Of a DNA stretch of 64,000 nucleotides, positions 11,723 through 23,202 are shown piece by piece (position 1 is the stretch's first letter; every line of letters starts with the position of its first letter). The translations under genes and the position numbers were made by a program. The stretch lies in NCBI RefSeq assembly GCF_042242105.1, contig NC_092013.1, positions 14,129,618-14,193,617 on the forward strand, read 5' to 3'. Source of the DNA: Pempheris klunzingeri (taxonomy: Eukaryota > Chordata > Actinopteri > Acropomatiformes > Pempheridae). Under the pieces are notes generated by a model that was not told where the DNA came from, ran no database searches, and was given only the letters and a program-made list of their open reading frames with translations.

Positions 11723-13128
11723 TAGGTCACAATGATAACAGAGCACGGATATAAATGAATCATTTTTCCAATGCTGGGTTTTCTTACTTTGTCTAATCAC
11801 CAGCATGCTCAACAAAATGAAGATGGAGTTAAGATGGAGGTAAACATCCCCGCAGGCCTCCTTTAAAAAAAAAAAAAATACAGCATGGTTTATGTAATGC
11901 TGATCTCCATTTGTCTATCCAAGCTGACATCAAGGACATCTTCTGATCTCGGTGGTTTAAGCAAGGAGCTGGCACTGTCAGTTTCATAACTCATGACCCC
12001 TAGTGACAGATACACATGTCAGCACTTCTGCAAACACATCTGCCTCCGACACCGCCTACCACATCCATCTTTTCTATCATATCCTACCACCATTTAAGCT
12101 AAAAAAAAAAAAAGAAAAAAAAAAAGGAGCAGCTGAGATACGTCAAATGTTTTTCATTACAGTCCCATTGTGTGTCACGTTTCTTCACATCTTCCATCCT
12201 CTCCAACGCAGAGCGACCCAGCTCCTATTCTCCAGCCACAGCTGATTAATTGAGGGCAGGGAGACGCAGATACGGTGGGACAGATCAGATCCTTGAAACT
12301 TTGCGACGTGCTGTATAGTGCTGGTGTTGCTGAACTGTGGAGGCAAGATAGCCGGTGGGCATGACTTGGATGGGGACCTTTCAAATCCAATCGCATCGCG
12401 TTGGTCCTCAGCCCGGGCCAGCCACGCTATCAGAGCAGATAACGTGCTCCAGTAAAGGTTACGACTCACCATGACATTTGTGTTGAGACCCAGCAATCCC
12501 TGATTCCTGCGGACTAATCTTGAATTCATATAAGTGCGTGCTTTTGTGTGCGTTTCCTTGCTGTGTGGGTGTGTGCAGGGGCGCCATACAAGTTGTTTAT
12601 AATATAAGTGGGTAAATCAAAACAGTAGGAACAGACAGTCGATTAAGATAGTGAAATAGGAGTCATGAATCCTATTAAATCATACTGCGCCTTTATGCAT
12701 TTCAGGTTCAGACATTTGCGCCAGAGACCAGAACACTTTCCAGAAGCAGGAAATGAGTGTTGCACCGCTTTGTTGACCTTATTCATACGTATGATACTAT
12801 AAAGAACAGAAATCATCTGTGAAACGAACATCTGGGCTTGTTTTGTTTGTTCCTCGCTCACTTTCAGACAGTCTTTCCTGTAAGGAACTGAGCATTAATA
12901 AGAATGCACGTCATGTTGAGTCTTCAAAAGTGAAATCAGAAACATGATAAGAACTCAATTACTTCTGTACACCATGAATCTAAAAAAAAAAAAAGAAGAA
13001 AAGATTAAGGTGTCTGGAAAGTGTTCTTTTTTTCAGCTTCATCTGAGCTCTTTCAAAATGAATCTCACTCACTCAGAAATAGGTAATAAAAACATCAATT
13101 TTCTCACTGTCTCAGACTTCTTTGTGTG

Positions 13129-13151
13129 CGTGTGTGTGTGTGTGTGTGTGT
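13129..13151. repeat. (GT)n microsatellite
   Basis: About 11 GT units with one early interruption. Confidence 0.9.
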
Positions 13152-14549
13152 CCTCGCCAGCATTGGCGGACTCCGGCTGTCTGAGGCCAAAACAGAGGCC
13201 AAAAAGAATTAAAAAGGGCACCAGCTGCATGTGGTGGGGCACCAGTAAGCAGAAAGTCATGATGCATTTATGGTTTCTAACATGGAGGGCATTTAATCAT
13301 GTTTTTTTCTGCCACAGGAGCTTCTAAGAGCGCACTCTTGGTGTGTGTTTTTTTCCAACAGCGTGAGCGCATCAGTGCATGCTAAATCAGGACTCCGGAG
13401 ACACTCGTCAGGATTTGGTTAAACAACGCATTTTGCTGTAAAAGGTGCTAATGACTTTATCTGTTTAGTTGATATAATTTTAGAGGGTTTGTTCAATGGA
13501 AGGCAAACAATAGAAAGAGCTTACTGCGACGCATTACGTGGTGAAAAGTATGCATGTATGAGACCAGCACATTACACCTGCATGTGGTTGTACGATTTAT
13601 AACAGCTCCAACTCTTCTGGGAAGACTTCCTATGAGGTCATCCAGTTTATAACAAACTACAATGTAATTGTGATCAGATAGGACGTTTTACCACATTGAT
13701 TAATGTGCAGTATTTTTCAACAATTATACCTTCTCCTATGAAGACATGTCTTATATTATTGCCACTTTATTATTGCATATATTATTGTTCATTATCAGTT
13801 TATACAGCAGCCTCCCCTTATGAGCGCCCACAGGTAGAGTTATTGTTGCTGACATTTACATTAATAAGCACTTATATCTGCATACAGTGACATTATAGTG
13901 TGTTATAAACTGTGTATGAAATGTTGTATAATGTATTTATATCGTGTTACTAACCTCAACAACCACAACACAGACTCTAAGGCTTTTACTCCACAATCCA
14001 ACATGGTGATCTATGGTGCCTTGTGTGTAAAACCCCAGCTCCCATTTCCAAAAAAAGAAAAAGAAAAAAGACATGCTGCTCATTGCTCTTGGCATTCAAA
14101 CTTTGTCAAAACATTTCAAATTATTCTGCATTAGATTGAATCTGGTAACCAATCAGCTATTTCCCTGCTGAGGTGACCAGTGTGACACTCCTTGGTGCCA
14201 CAGCAGTCACCACTCTCATAACAAAAGCAGTTTTCTTCTGAGATCCACTTCATTACCCTGACTAATATGGAGCAAAATGTTTATTCAAATGAGCCAAGAT
14301 CAAATCCTATAAAATGAATGAGAAAATGCTGAAATGGATTATATGCTTGTGGGGAAAAAAAATTAAATTTGAATTAATTACAAACTGAAAGGGCGCCAGG
14401 GTTGAAAAAATGCTTATTCTCTTTCCATTTCCTTAGTTATTTTTTTTTTTCGAATTTATTTATTCTCATCATCGCTCACTGCCCAATGTCATGAATATAT
14501 GTCCATGAAACAGGAGAATAATTACATTTGATCAGGATCAACATGACAA

Positions 14550-14660
14550 TGACAAGCATTGTGAGCAATTGATTGGCCGTTGTTTCAAGGAGAAGGCACA
14601 ACATTGTGAGCTTTTGATTGGCCGCTACCAGAGGAAAGACTTTCTATTAGAGATTGATTG
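14550..14660. promoter_or_regulatory. Repeated inverted CCAAT motifs
   Basis: CATTGTGAGC.NTTGATTGGCCG-type 23-mers occur at 14557-14579 and 14602-14624 and differ at only two bases. A third GATTGGG follows near 14650. Each contains ATTGG, the reverse of the CCAAT box bound by NF-Y. No gene start is visible nearby, so any role is inferred. Confidence 0.35.
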
Positions 14661-15479
14661 GGCAGTGTAATTTTCCACCTGAATGGCTCCCGGGCACACA
14701 CACAGTTATTGTGTGACTTTGGCAGGAGCCACCTTTGTATAGTAAGTGTGTGAATGTGCTCTTAAATGGTATTCTCTGAGCTCTGATGGGGTCTTGCAGC
14801 AGCGGGGGTTGGGGTTGAACACAGTGCTGCCTGTCGTAGGATAAGTCACATGGGACAGTCTGTCAGGTCACCTCTCATCAGGAGGCACACAGCAGAGAAA
14901 GCAAATCCTCAACAGCAATAACACACACACACATTACGCTTCACACACGCGCACAAAAGATAAACCATGAGCAGATTTTGCTACACATCCCTATGATCTT
15001 TTACTTTACACTGATTTATATGCAAATACGCTGATCACCGTCAGCTTGTCTGCATCCAGCCATGACGCACTTCTGCAGGATGTGATCTGGCTGCCACTGG
15101 CAGTGACTCTGCCAGTCGACAAACAGCCTCTAAGTGCAGAGATATCAGAGCTCCATCTCGTAAGAAATAGGACGCTGTGACCTCTCTCACACTCCGCCTT
15201 TTTGCCTTTTCATTCCATGTCTCCAGTTTCCCTGCTCTGATTTCATTTACTTACATGGAGATGTGATGAAAGGTGATTCAAGGGACCCCTTTCCATCAGT
15301 TTCTATGGCACACTCACTCACATCAGCCGCTTTTAGTGTAAAACGGTAGCATATAATTCCAGCCTGTTCAAAAGGTGCTGTTTACCATTTGCCAAATGCA
15401 TATAAATGATGATGTGGAGCTATTTTTTTTTACTATTGTGATAAAAAGCTGAATACCTCTGATTTAACAAAACTGTTTT

Positions 15480-15628
15480 CGTTAATGGTACAGTTCAGCA
15501 CTTTGCTACACAGACTGACAAACAGGGGCAAACAGCTGACCTGGCTCTGTCCAAAGGTAAAATACATCCACTCAATACAATTCCTGTGACTCCAAGAAGT
15601 CACTGCCCCCAACCAAGAAACCGTCTGG
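15480..15628. repeat. Teleost dispersed repeat fragment flanking a CA tract
   Basis: GGCTCTGTCCAAAGGTAA, preceded by AGGGGCAAACAGC, and then AAGTCACTGCCCCCAACCAA match parts of a very common teleost interspersed repeat that also occurs at 16130-16292 and 31366-31621. The two pieces appear to be in opposite orientations. Class unknown. Confidence 0.55.
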
Positions 15629-15690
15629 CACACACACACACACACACACACACACACCACACACACACACACCACACACACACGCGCACA

Positions 15691-15757
<67 letters not shown>
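15629..15757. repeat. Long compound (CA)n/(CG) microsatellite
   Basis: About 129 bases of CA repeats, interrupted by CC steps and a short CGCGCACACGCGCACA section near 15682-15700. Alternating purine-pyrimidine DNA of this length can adopt Z-DNA. The length is likely variable. Confidence 0.95.
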
Positions 15758-15759
<2 letters not shown>

Positions 15760-16129
15760 CCTGTAAAAACAACAAAAACAGTATAGTTTCTGTAAAGATT
15801 AAACCAGCAAATCCTCCAAATTAAACGACAATATATCCGCTGGTTCATGCCATTCAGAACAACATGCTGATGCCCCTTTTGACAACGACACTGTGGTTTC
15901 ATACATAAAACAACTGTCTGATCCTGCACTGCTGTGCTTTAGGTTTGCTTAGACAAAAACAACACCTGGTTAGGATTAGGGAAAGATCATGGTTTGGGTT
16001 AATATGACCTTCGTTGTCGTGGTTACAATAATAACCACTTGATTACAGTCAGAGAAGGACCACAGTCATGTTTAAAAACTAGCAGACACTGACAGGAAAC
16101 AAAAAGCGATGTCCTGTGGCAACATTTTG

Positions 16130-16292
16130 TTGACCCATCCACCCAAACTTCCTCCTCTGTTTAGGTCCAACGATAACAATGGTAACAAAATTACTGTATT
16201 GTTACCTTTGGACAGAGCCAGGCTAGCAGTACCAACAAGCAGTAAGAAAGCAAATAAAAGTGTTTCCCAAAATGTTGAACTATTCCTTTAAG
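16130..16292 (-). repeat. Teleost dispersed repeat, minus orientation
   Basis: TTACCTTTGGACAGAGCCAG, followed by GCTAGCAGT, and a right end CCCAAAATGTTGAACTATTC plus CTTTA are the reverse of a family whose other end is seen at 31366 (AAAGGAATAGTTCAACATTT). It is an internally deleted copy. Confidence 0.65.
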
Positions 16293-18854
16293 TCAGACTT
16301 TTAAGTGGAAGTATCCTGCGTTAAATTGCATGCTCATTGCACGCCAGCATGGCTTTGGTGACACATACCCACATAAATCATGTAAACAAGTGTGCATCAG
16401 ATCTTTAAGAAACCTGATCAGAGACACGACTCCTCTGAAGGACAAAGACACAGAGCGTGACAAAACAGTTATTAAACCAAGAGCAAGCGAGACGATCTCT
16501 AGACCGAGCAGCAGGGAAAGGGGAGACGTGACCATGGAGGGGTGACAGAGCGAGACGCCAAAATGAAGAAATGCAGAGATGAGAGGATAGAGAAATAGAG
16601 GGCCTGCCAGACCTGACAGAGGACGGAGGAAGAAGAGAGGACCACTCAAACCAGATGAATAGATCAGAATGGCCTCCGTTCATATACAGTCACTTATGAT
16701 GTGGAAGGTTTTTTAAGTTTGTCATATAATTTAAAAAAAGGCTGCTCATAATGTGTAAAATTTACTGTGTTATACCAAATAATAATAATCTGAGCTCCAG
16801 ACTGCTGTAAAATTTCAACTGCAAGTATTTCTTTTAAATGTTCAGGGTCAAAATTTGCAAATGCAAGTGGAAAAGTTCAAGATTGCATTTTTAATATGGT
16901 TTTTATATTCTAAAAAAACCTTTAATAAATCCAAGCCTGTTAAAAACGCAGCATTATAATTCCTTCTCTGTATTTGGACAGAGAGAGTTGATTTTAGGCT
17001 GCCAGGGTGAAGAAAACAGTAATTATGAACAGAATGACAAGCAGCATTGAATGATAATCAGTATGAGAGCCTTGTTGTGTCTTTTCCTGCCATTATCAAG
17101 CAACTACAGGTGAATGTGGTGGTTTAGGACGGACATTAAATTTTGTCCTTGGTTTCTGAAAGCCAATAGAGCATTTTGTATAGTTCACAGAAACAGCGCA
17201 ATCAACTCCAAATAGCAAATTTATTTTTAAGAAAGCACACAGGCTGTAGATATCTCTCCACAGCTTTAAAAAAAAAGTATCTATCTCCTCCTCATTTCCT
17301 CAAAATCCAGCCAGTAATGATAAAGCCGGAAGCAGGAAACAGTGGGGCCTGATGGGAGTCTGTTCTTCAAGGCTGCTGATCCTCAGAGGACAGAGGAGGG
17401 AAATTACTATCTACGACACCAGTTTGGAGCAGCGGTGGCAATCAGATAAGACAACATTGTACATGCCACTCGTAAATCAATCAAGGTCACTCTCTTTGGT
17501 TGTGTGTCAAAGTCGGTTTAATCCATCATGTACACTTCAGCCGCTGCAGAGTTGGCGTATAAAGTTATCAGAATCTGACACTCTGAGCTGAATATGTTTT
17601 TTTCCCTCTACAGTTATTTGACTCTTCTTGGGATTACAAACACTCAAAGCTGTGACCTTGACTTCTCATGCCTGTCTTAGCTGCCCCACACCGCCACCTG
17701 CTGGACATAAACCCTCACACAAATATGTGAAATGACAGCCCAGGGGTGGAAATTACTGATGTTACCAAAAATGTTATTTCAATCAGCATTAAAGAGGCCC
17801 TCCAGACACTAGTGAGAGAACAATAAAACACAGTGAAATACTCCATTAAAGGACTTGCATTGAAGAGTTCACTTAGGTAAATGTACAAAGGTATTGGAAG
17901 CCAAATGTACTCAACTCATCAAAAGTGTTTATTATGCAGAACAGCCTTGTTGATAGAGTTGAATTTGAATAGAATATTATATCAGAGGATCATTATTAGT
18001 AATCAATAGATTTCTAAGCATTTTTGGTGTTTGTAGTCATGGAGCCACTTTTAACTACTTTATTTAGTAAATAGAAAAACTGTAAAACATCTGTAAAGTA
18101 ATGCACTATAATAATTATTTGTATTTGATATGTTTTTTTAGCTACTTTTCAGCTCCCTGATCATTTATGAATATGCAAACATTGACAGTAATACTGACAC
18201 TTTACATATTGTAACTGCTGGACCTTAGATGTGTCCTACTTCACTGAAAAGTCCACTAACAGTGTTTATGTGCACTGGAGATTTCAAGTTTCCACACCTC
18301 ACTTCTGTATGCTGCTTTTTGAACCAGCTATATTCCACAATGAGGCTTCACACACATGTTGAACTCAGATTTCAGGTGAGCACAGAGAAACGACCACCTT
18401 GAATCTGAAAACTGTCGAACTCTGCACGTTCATCTTTCTGCACCGTGAAGATCAAACATCCAAGTGAAAAAACAATAAGCCAAACACATTGTTGAGTGGA
18501 AGGTGACTTTAAGAGTTTAAGGCTGATTTATGGAGCTCAAATGGTAAAAAGAGTTGACACATTTTATGTCATTTAACAACACTTTCATTTATTTTAAGAC
18601 ATAACTGGAATGTAAAAATGTGTCTGCATACTTTGTTGAACGGGAGATTTAAAAAATATATATATATAATCTCCTATATCTAGAAAAGTAATTCATTAAG
18701 AAAACGAATTGGTCAAAGATTTGGACATTTCAATTCAGAGGATACCCTGAGCCAAATTAGGCCCACTCTACCTAAGAGGAAGTTAATTTACACACTTTTT
18801 ACAAACTTTTCCACATTTATTGGACCAACGCTGACCTCCCTCAATAACAGCCTT
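16293..18854. other. Spacer downstream of hyal1-like, nothing recognised
   Basis: No gene. The strip nearest 18855 is the 3' UTR of the hyal1-like gene: a reverse AATAAA (TTTATT at 18816-18821) lies 34 bases after its stop codon. The rest is AT-rich. Confidence 0.55.
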
Positions 18855-21385
18855 TCATCCCTGAATTGGTTTGGAGCAGCTCTCACCGCCCCACCCTGGG
18901 TAACACTTGCACTGAAACTCAGACCTCATGAGCGTTACCTGGTGTGCTCTCATCTGTCCTAAAACTCTGTAGTTCTGCCCCCCCTGCGGTTTCCTCTCAG
19001 ACGTCACCTTCCACGCAGCAGGGTCGAGGTGGAGGTAAGCCCCAGAGTTCGGGTTCTTCCTCTGGCATCTTCCCTGAGAGGAACACAAGACCTGGCTGCA
19101 AATAGTGGCCGCTGACGTTACGTTCACCAGGTAAAAGCCCAGAGTATCGTCAATGTAGGATTTGACAGCCTCACAGGTGGCCTAAGAGTAGGAAAGGAAC
19201 AAGAGACGGTGAGGTAGGGAAGCACTGCAATGTCACCAATAAAGCATTTACACGATAGGGACGTCAGAAAGAACAAAACAGATACAGAATAATGCTATGC
19301 CTTCTTTTAGAAAAACATTTTCTAAGACATGAACTGAAGAACAGGAAAGTAACAACCCAATTCAAGAAGTTTCCAAAAACAATCTCTGCGAAATGTGGTA
19401 AATCTCCAAAATATATTGGTTCAATAAAGTTCACTGAATGTATCAGGTTGCTGCTTTCAAACTTTAAATTGGATGCTCACACAGCGAGGTACAGACCAAC
19501 GTGGGCCTCGAATGGAGTCCTGCAAAATTAAAACATGCTGCACAGCTCTTCCACACTACACCACGCTCTATGTTTATGTTACCTTTCTTTTTTGGGCTGC
19601 TTTTGTCTGATGTTGTTTCCCGTTTCCTTATTTACAATCCATCAGTCAGTCATGTCACATATAAATCACCATGGATACTAAGCTATCAGCTATCACCATA
19701 GTCTTGATAAAGACACTTACAAGAGAAATAAACACAAAACTTGCAGTCAGGCATTGATCCAAACATGCTGTGTGCATGGTTTAAGTATTAGAACTGAAAA
19801 GATTATTTCTCATTGACAGACAGCTCATGTACATGTTAACAGGCCACTTACTGTACCTTAGATTTGGAAAGTGCGTGGTCACCCCAAAGTACAACCCCTG
19901 CAGACCCTAAAGCAGCGCCCTCTCCAATGGTGTAGACTAGGTGCTCCTGCAGGAGGAAAACACAAGAGCTGAGCAGGAATATTCTGGTCAAATCATGACA
20001 ATCCCAAGAGGTGCATTAAAGGTCTCATATTATGAAAAATGCACTTCCTTTTCAACATTAATATGTGTCCCTGGTGTGCCTAGAGACCTCTAAACACTGT
20101 GAAAGCACCGTCCTCTCACATTTCTTCCATCTTTTAGTAAATCTGCGTGAAAATGTCTCATTTGGATTTGGCTCCCCTTTTGTTGTCACAAGGGGATCTA
20201 TTGACCATCGTCCAGCCCCTCAGTAGGCGGACTGTCCCCACCCACGAGTCCACCTCGGTGTCTGCCATTGTTTTTTCCCCACGAACACCAACTCACAGCA
20301 ACAAGGAGATAATGACGGCAAAAATAAAGCATGGAGTTTGTTCTGTTCATCTAAAACAGAGCGTGCAGAAAGGGGCTGAAAAAAAGCTGCATCGGCCCTG
20401 TCAGGTACAGGAAAAATAATGTGATTTTTGCACATTAAACCGTGTAATGGTGAATATATTATGGGACCTTTAAGCTACTTACCTGAGAGAGGAAATCTAA
20501 CGTGTACGTGTAGACGATGCGAGCGTATGGGAACACAGGTGGTGCTGATGGAGTCGACTGAGCCCCTGCTCTCATAGCCTCCATGATGCGGTGGTGAGTG
20601 TAGAGGAGCACTTCTCTGCCCAGATTCCGCAGGTCGAGGCTGAGGTAGATGTCAGGATAAAGAGCTGAGGAGACGTTCCACAACCACAGCAGCTCGTCAT
20701 TCCTCTTCATCTCTACAGCTGGACACTCCCCTGTGTAGGCTGGTTTCCCATAATAGTTGTAGCAGTTGGGGAAACCATAATATCCCCACAGTCCATTCGG
20801 TCTCTCCTCCTGTCCCAGTTTCAGGGTTTCCTCCATGAATTTCCTCCCAGCTTCCTCAAACTCCACCCGTGCTGCAGCGTCTACCTGAGCAGGGCTCCAG
20901 TCTGGATGCCTGGACCTCACAAACGTTCTAGAGCCCTCCCAGTACACCTGCTTACTGTCCCAGTTTCTCTCCCATACAGGTCTCCAGCTCTCCCAGTCCA
21001 CCACAGCCAGGCCCTGGAAGCCCCTGTCAGGGATGTAGGTGCGGATGTCTTCAGAGGCAACTCGGAGGTGTTCATCAAGACTGGCGTTCTGCGGCACCCC
21101 GCCATTAATAGCCTGTGCTTGGCCGGAGTACCTGGGATACAGACCGAGCTTTTCAGAGTAAAAGATGGTTATGTTTTCACCCATGAAGGTTTGGTTCTGA
21201 TTCTGGACGATGCTGAACGTGCCCAAGTCGAGGTCCACGCCATACTGAGAGAGACAGCTGGCAGTGGGGGCGTTCCACACTGTGAGGAAAGGGACCTGGG
21301 AAAAGGGTGATGTTGCAAACTGCAGTCCTGAAACAACGCTGATCAGACGTAAGAAAAGCAGCACCTGAAGATGAAAGGAACTCAT
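18855..21385 (-). CDS. hyal1: Hyaluronidase-1-like (lysosomal/secreted hyaluronidase)
   Basis: A family 56 glycosidase that hydrolyses hyaluronan. Three coding exons, 20483-21385, 19857-19946 and 18855-19181, give 439 residues (human HYAL1 has 435). Residues 1-20 form a signal peptide. The catalytic pair is in DWE (Asp130, Glu132) within [16 protein letters not shown]. The C-terminal EGF-like module has its cysteines in [12 protein letters not shown] and [22 protein letters not shown] and the lack of a hydrophobic tail favour HYAL1 over HYAL2 or HYAL3, though orthology to hyal3 is not excluded. A splice acceptor (TTTGCAG) lies directly before the ATG, so an untranslated exon precedes it, with a donor at 21713/21712. 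A poly(A) signal lies 34 bases after the stop. A MITE fills most of intron 1. All exon junctions are GT-AG. Confidence 0.93.
20016..20473. mobile_element. TTAA-flanked MITE in hyal1 intron 1
   Basis: The left end TTAAAGGTCTCATATTAT and the reverse complement of the right end TTAAAGGTCCCATAATAT are near-identical terminal inverted repeats. TTAA at both outer edges suggests a piggyBac-type target. The wording matches a very abundant teleost MITE with the same ends. The interior has no transposase. It occupies about 458 of the 536 intron bases and ends 9 bases inside the exon 1 donor. Confidence 0.75.
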
Positions 21386-21712
21386 CCCTGCAAAGAAGGA
21401 AATGACAGCACTGCTGATATCACGACTGATATCAACTCAACTGTGTTGCAAAATCTTTTCCAAACAAAGTTGTGAGTCTGAAAGATCAAAATTCAGGGTG
21501 GATTAGTCTGTTAGTCTGATATTCAGAATCTGTAAAAGAGAGAGAATTCAGCCTTTGACCAAATTGTTCTTTTCTTTTTTCATTAACTATGCATGATTTT
21601 CCAGATAACCACAGTGTTGTGGCTATATGGGAAGTATTAGACTATAATGTAACACATTGTGAAATAAAGTAAAGATGGATTATGGACAACAAATTTACAA
21701 ACAGGGACTTAC

Positions 21713-21920
21713 CTATTTAACAGCTGGATAAGATTTTTTGGTTTGGACTTTGTGGTCTAGGCGTGCAGGGAAATGTAACCAGCAGTCTCATGATCTGAAA
21801 GACCCATGTTACGAAAAGAGGAAGGAACAAAAACAGAAGTGAACTCTGGGATTTCTAACAACCAATCAGAAGTGTGCAAAGGTTTTCTACCAACCAATTA
21901 GAAGTATGGACAGAATCCAC
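21713..21920 (-). promoter_or_regulatory. hyal1 untranslated first exon and proximal promoter (inferred)
   Basis: A minus-strand donor GTAAGT (21707-21712) and the acceptor just before the ATG define a 5' UTR intron. Upstream, near-identical 17-mers containing CCAAT lie at 21860-21876 and 21892-21908, with a further CCAAC nearby. The transcription start was not identified. Confidence 0.45.
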
Positions 21921-23202
21921 ACCAGCCAACCATAACAGACATGCAGATCACGTTAAGGAGCAGAAGGATTTAAAGTCACAGGCAAGTCTTTAATCTCATG
22001 TCCACAGTTTTCAGTTCCTCAATAAAAAATGTGAATAAAATTAAAGGTAAACAGTTTGCTGAAGAGACTTGACCTGGAAAGGTAGTATAGTTCACCTCTA
22101 AATAGCTGTCACGCAAGCCATAATGAACTCTTCCTCCTCCACATTTAAATGTATGCCTTGCTCAACTCTTAAAAGTAGTAAAAATAACTCTTGGCTTAAC
22201 GGTACCCTGCAATTACATGAGGAGGGGATATGAGGCAGCAGCCTGCAAGATGTGTCCCTCCCTGAGGACAAGCTGTATTTGCTTCCCTTAGTGGCCAATA
22301 ATGGCATGTTTTTCCCCTGGAAGCTTAAATCTTATTGACAGCACAGCCATACCTGTATTATCTGAAAGCCAAACTTCAAGTTTACTTTGACGTCCCTCCA
22401 CTCCTTATTGTTTTCTGTAAATCTTAGAAATTACACAAGGACCTCAACAAACGAGTTTATTTACTCAGGCAAAAGTCAAATTTGAGAAAACAGTGTAAAG
22501 AGAGAGGCAGTCACATAAGTGAAATTGTGGGACACACAAAGTGTCAGGAATTGGCTTTTTACATTGTGCTCCTGATGTAAAATAGCTGCTGAAATACAGA
22601 AAAGACTGATTGGTAGAATAAATTGGGTAATGTAGTGTTTTAAGAGAAAATTAGTAGTCATATTTTGGACATAAAAATAAGAAAAATATCATACAAAACA
22701 CCTAAAAATACATTCAAATAAATAGTAACACTGTAGACCCCCCTATAGAAACATCAGGTGTATGAAAGAGGTCATGTAGAAAAAGGATCAGGCACTTCAA
22801 ATATATTGTGCTATTACCAGATTTAAGTGCATCAATTCCACTTTCACCATGCAGCTACTGACAGACATCAACCCATTCACCATTTACCCCCCAAAACATT
22901 TCTTTTCTCAGTGAGAAACATGGAATTTGACACTTTGGGAAACAGTGACCGAGAGGAAACTGAGAGCAAAATGTAAACATGGTCATTTCCAGCGAGCTCT
23001 CTGTTGTTTAAAAAAAGGTTAAAAGTTATAAACAAATATAACTTTGCAATTTCCACAGTGTTTCTTATAACATTTCACTTTGTGTCATCCATTTACAGCA
23101 ATTAAAAGAAAAAAAACATGTTACTCCTCCCTCCTTAAGATTCTCAGCGTGCTCCTGTATTCAGACATAAAAAGCAGCTATGTCTACGGTGTTTATGGTG
23201 CA
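21921..23202. other. hyal2 3' region and spacer to hyal1
   Basis: AT-rich sequence after the hyal2 stop, probably including its 3' UTR. No other gene is recognised. Confidence 0.5.

Larger units (their letters stand above)
11723..15479. other. Spacer with A-rich tracts, a GT microsatellite and a possible CCAAT cluster
   Basis: No gene was found. A-rich runs lie at about 11863-11878 and 12099-12126, and a GT tract at about 13129-13151. A possible regulatory block with inverted CCAAT motifs sits at 14550-14660. The remainder holds nothing identifiable. Confidence 0.5.

Noticed and set aside
15433-15929. Frames encoding long runs of Cys-Val or Thr-His
   Set aside because: They are translations of the CA microsatellite.
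18660-18668. Short TATATATA run as a TATA-box promoter
   Set aside because: It lies downstream of the hyal1 3' end with no gene starting there.
20906-21310. 134-codon plus-strand frame
   Set aside because: It is the antisense shadow of hyal1 exon 1, where codon bias keeps the opposite strand open.
18855-21385. Calling the first hyaluronidase hyal3 or hyal4
   Set aside because: The GFPxCYNY and DWExWRPxWxxNWD context, its place beside hyal2 and its 439-residue length fit HYAL1 best. Only a tree would settle it.
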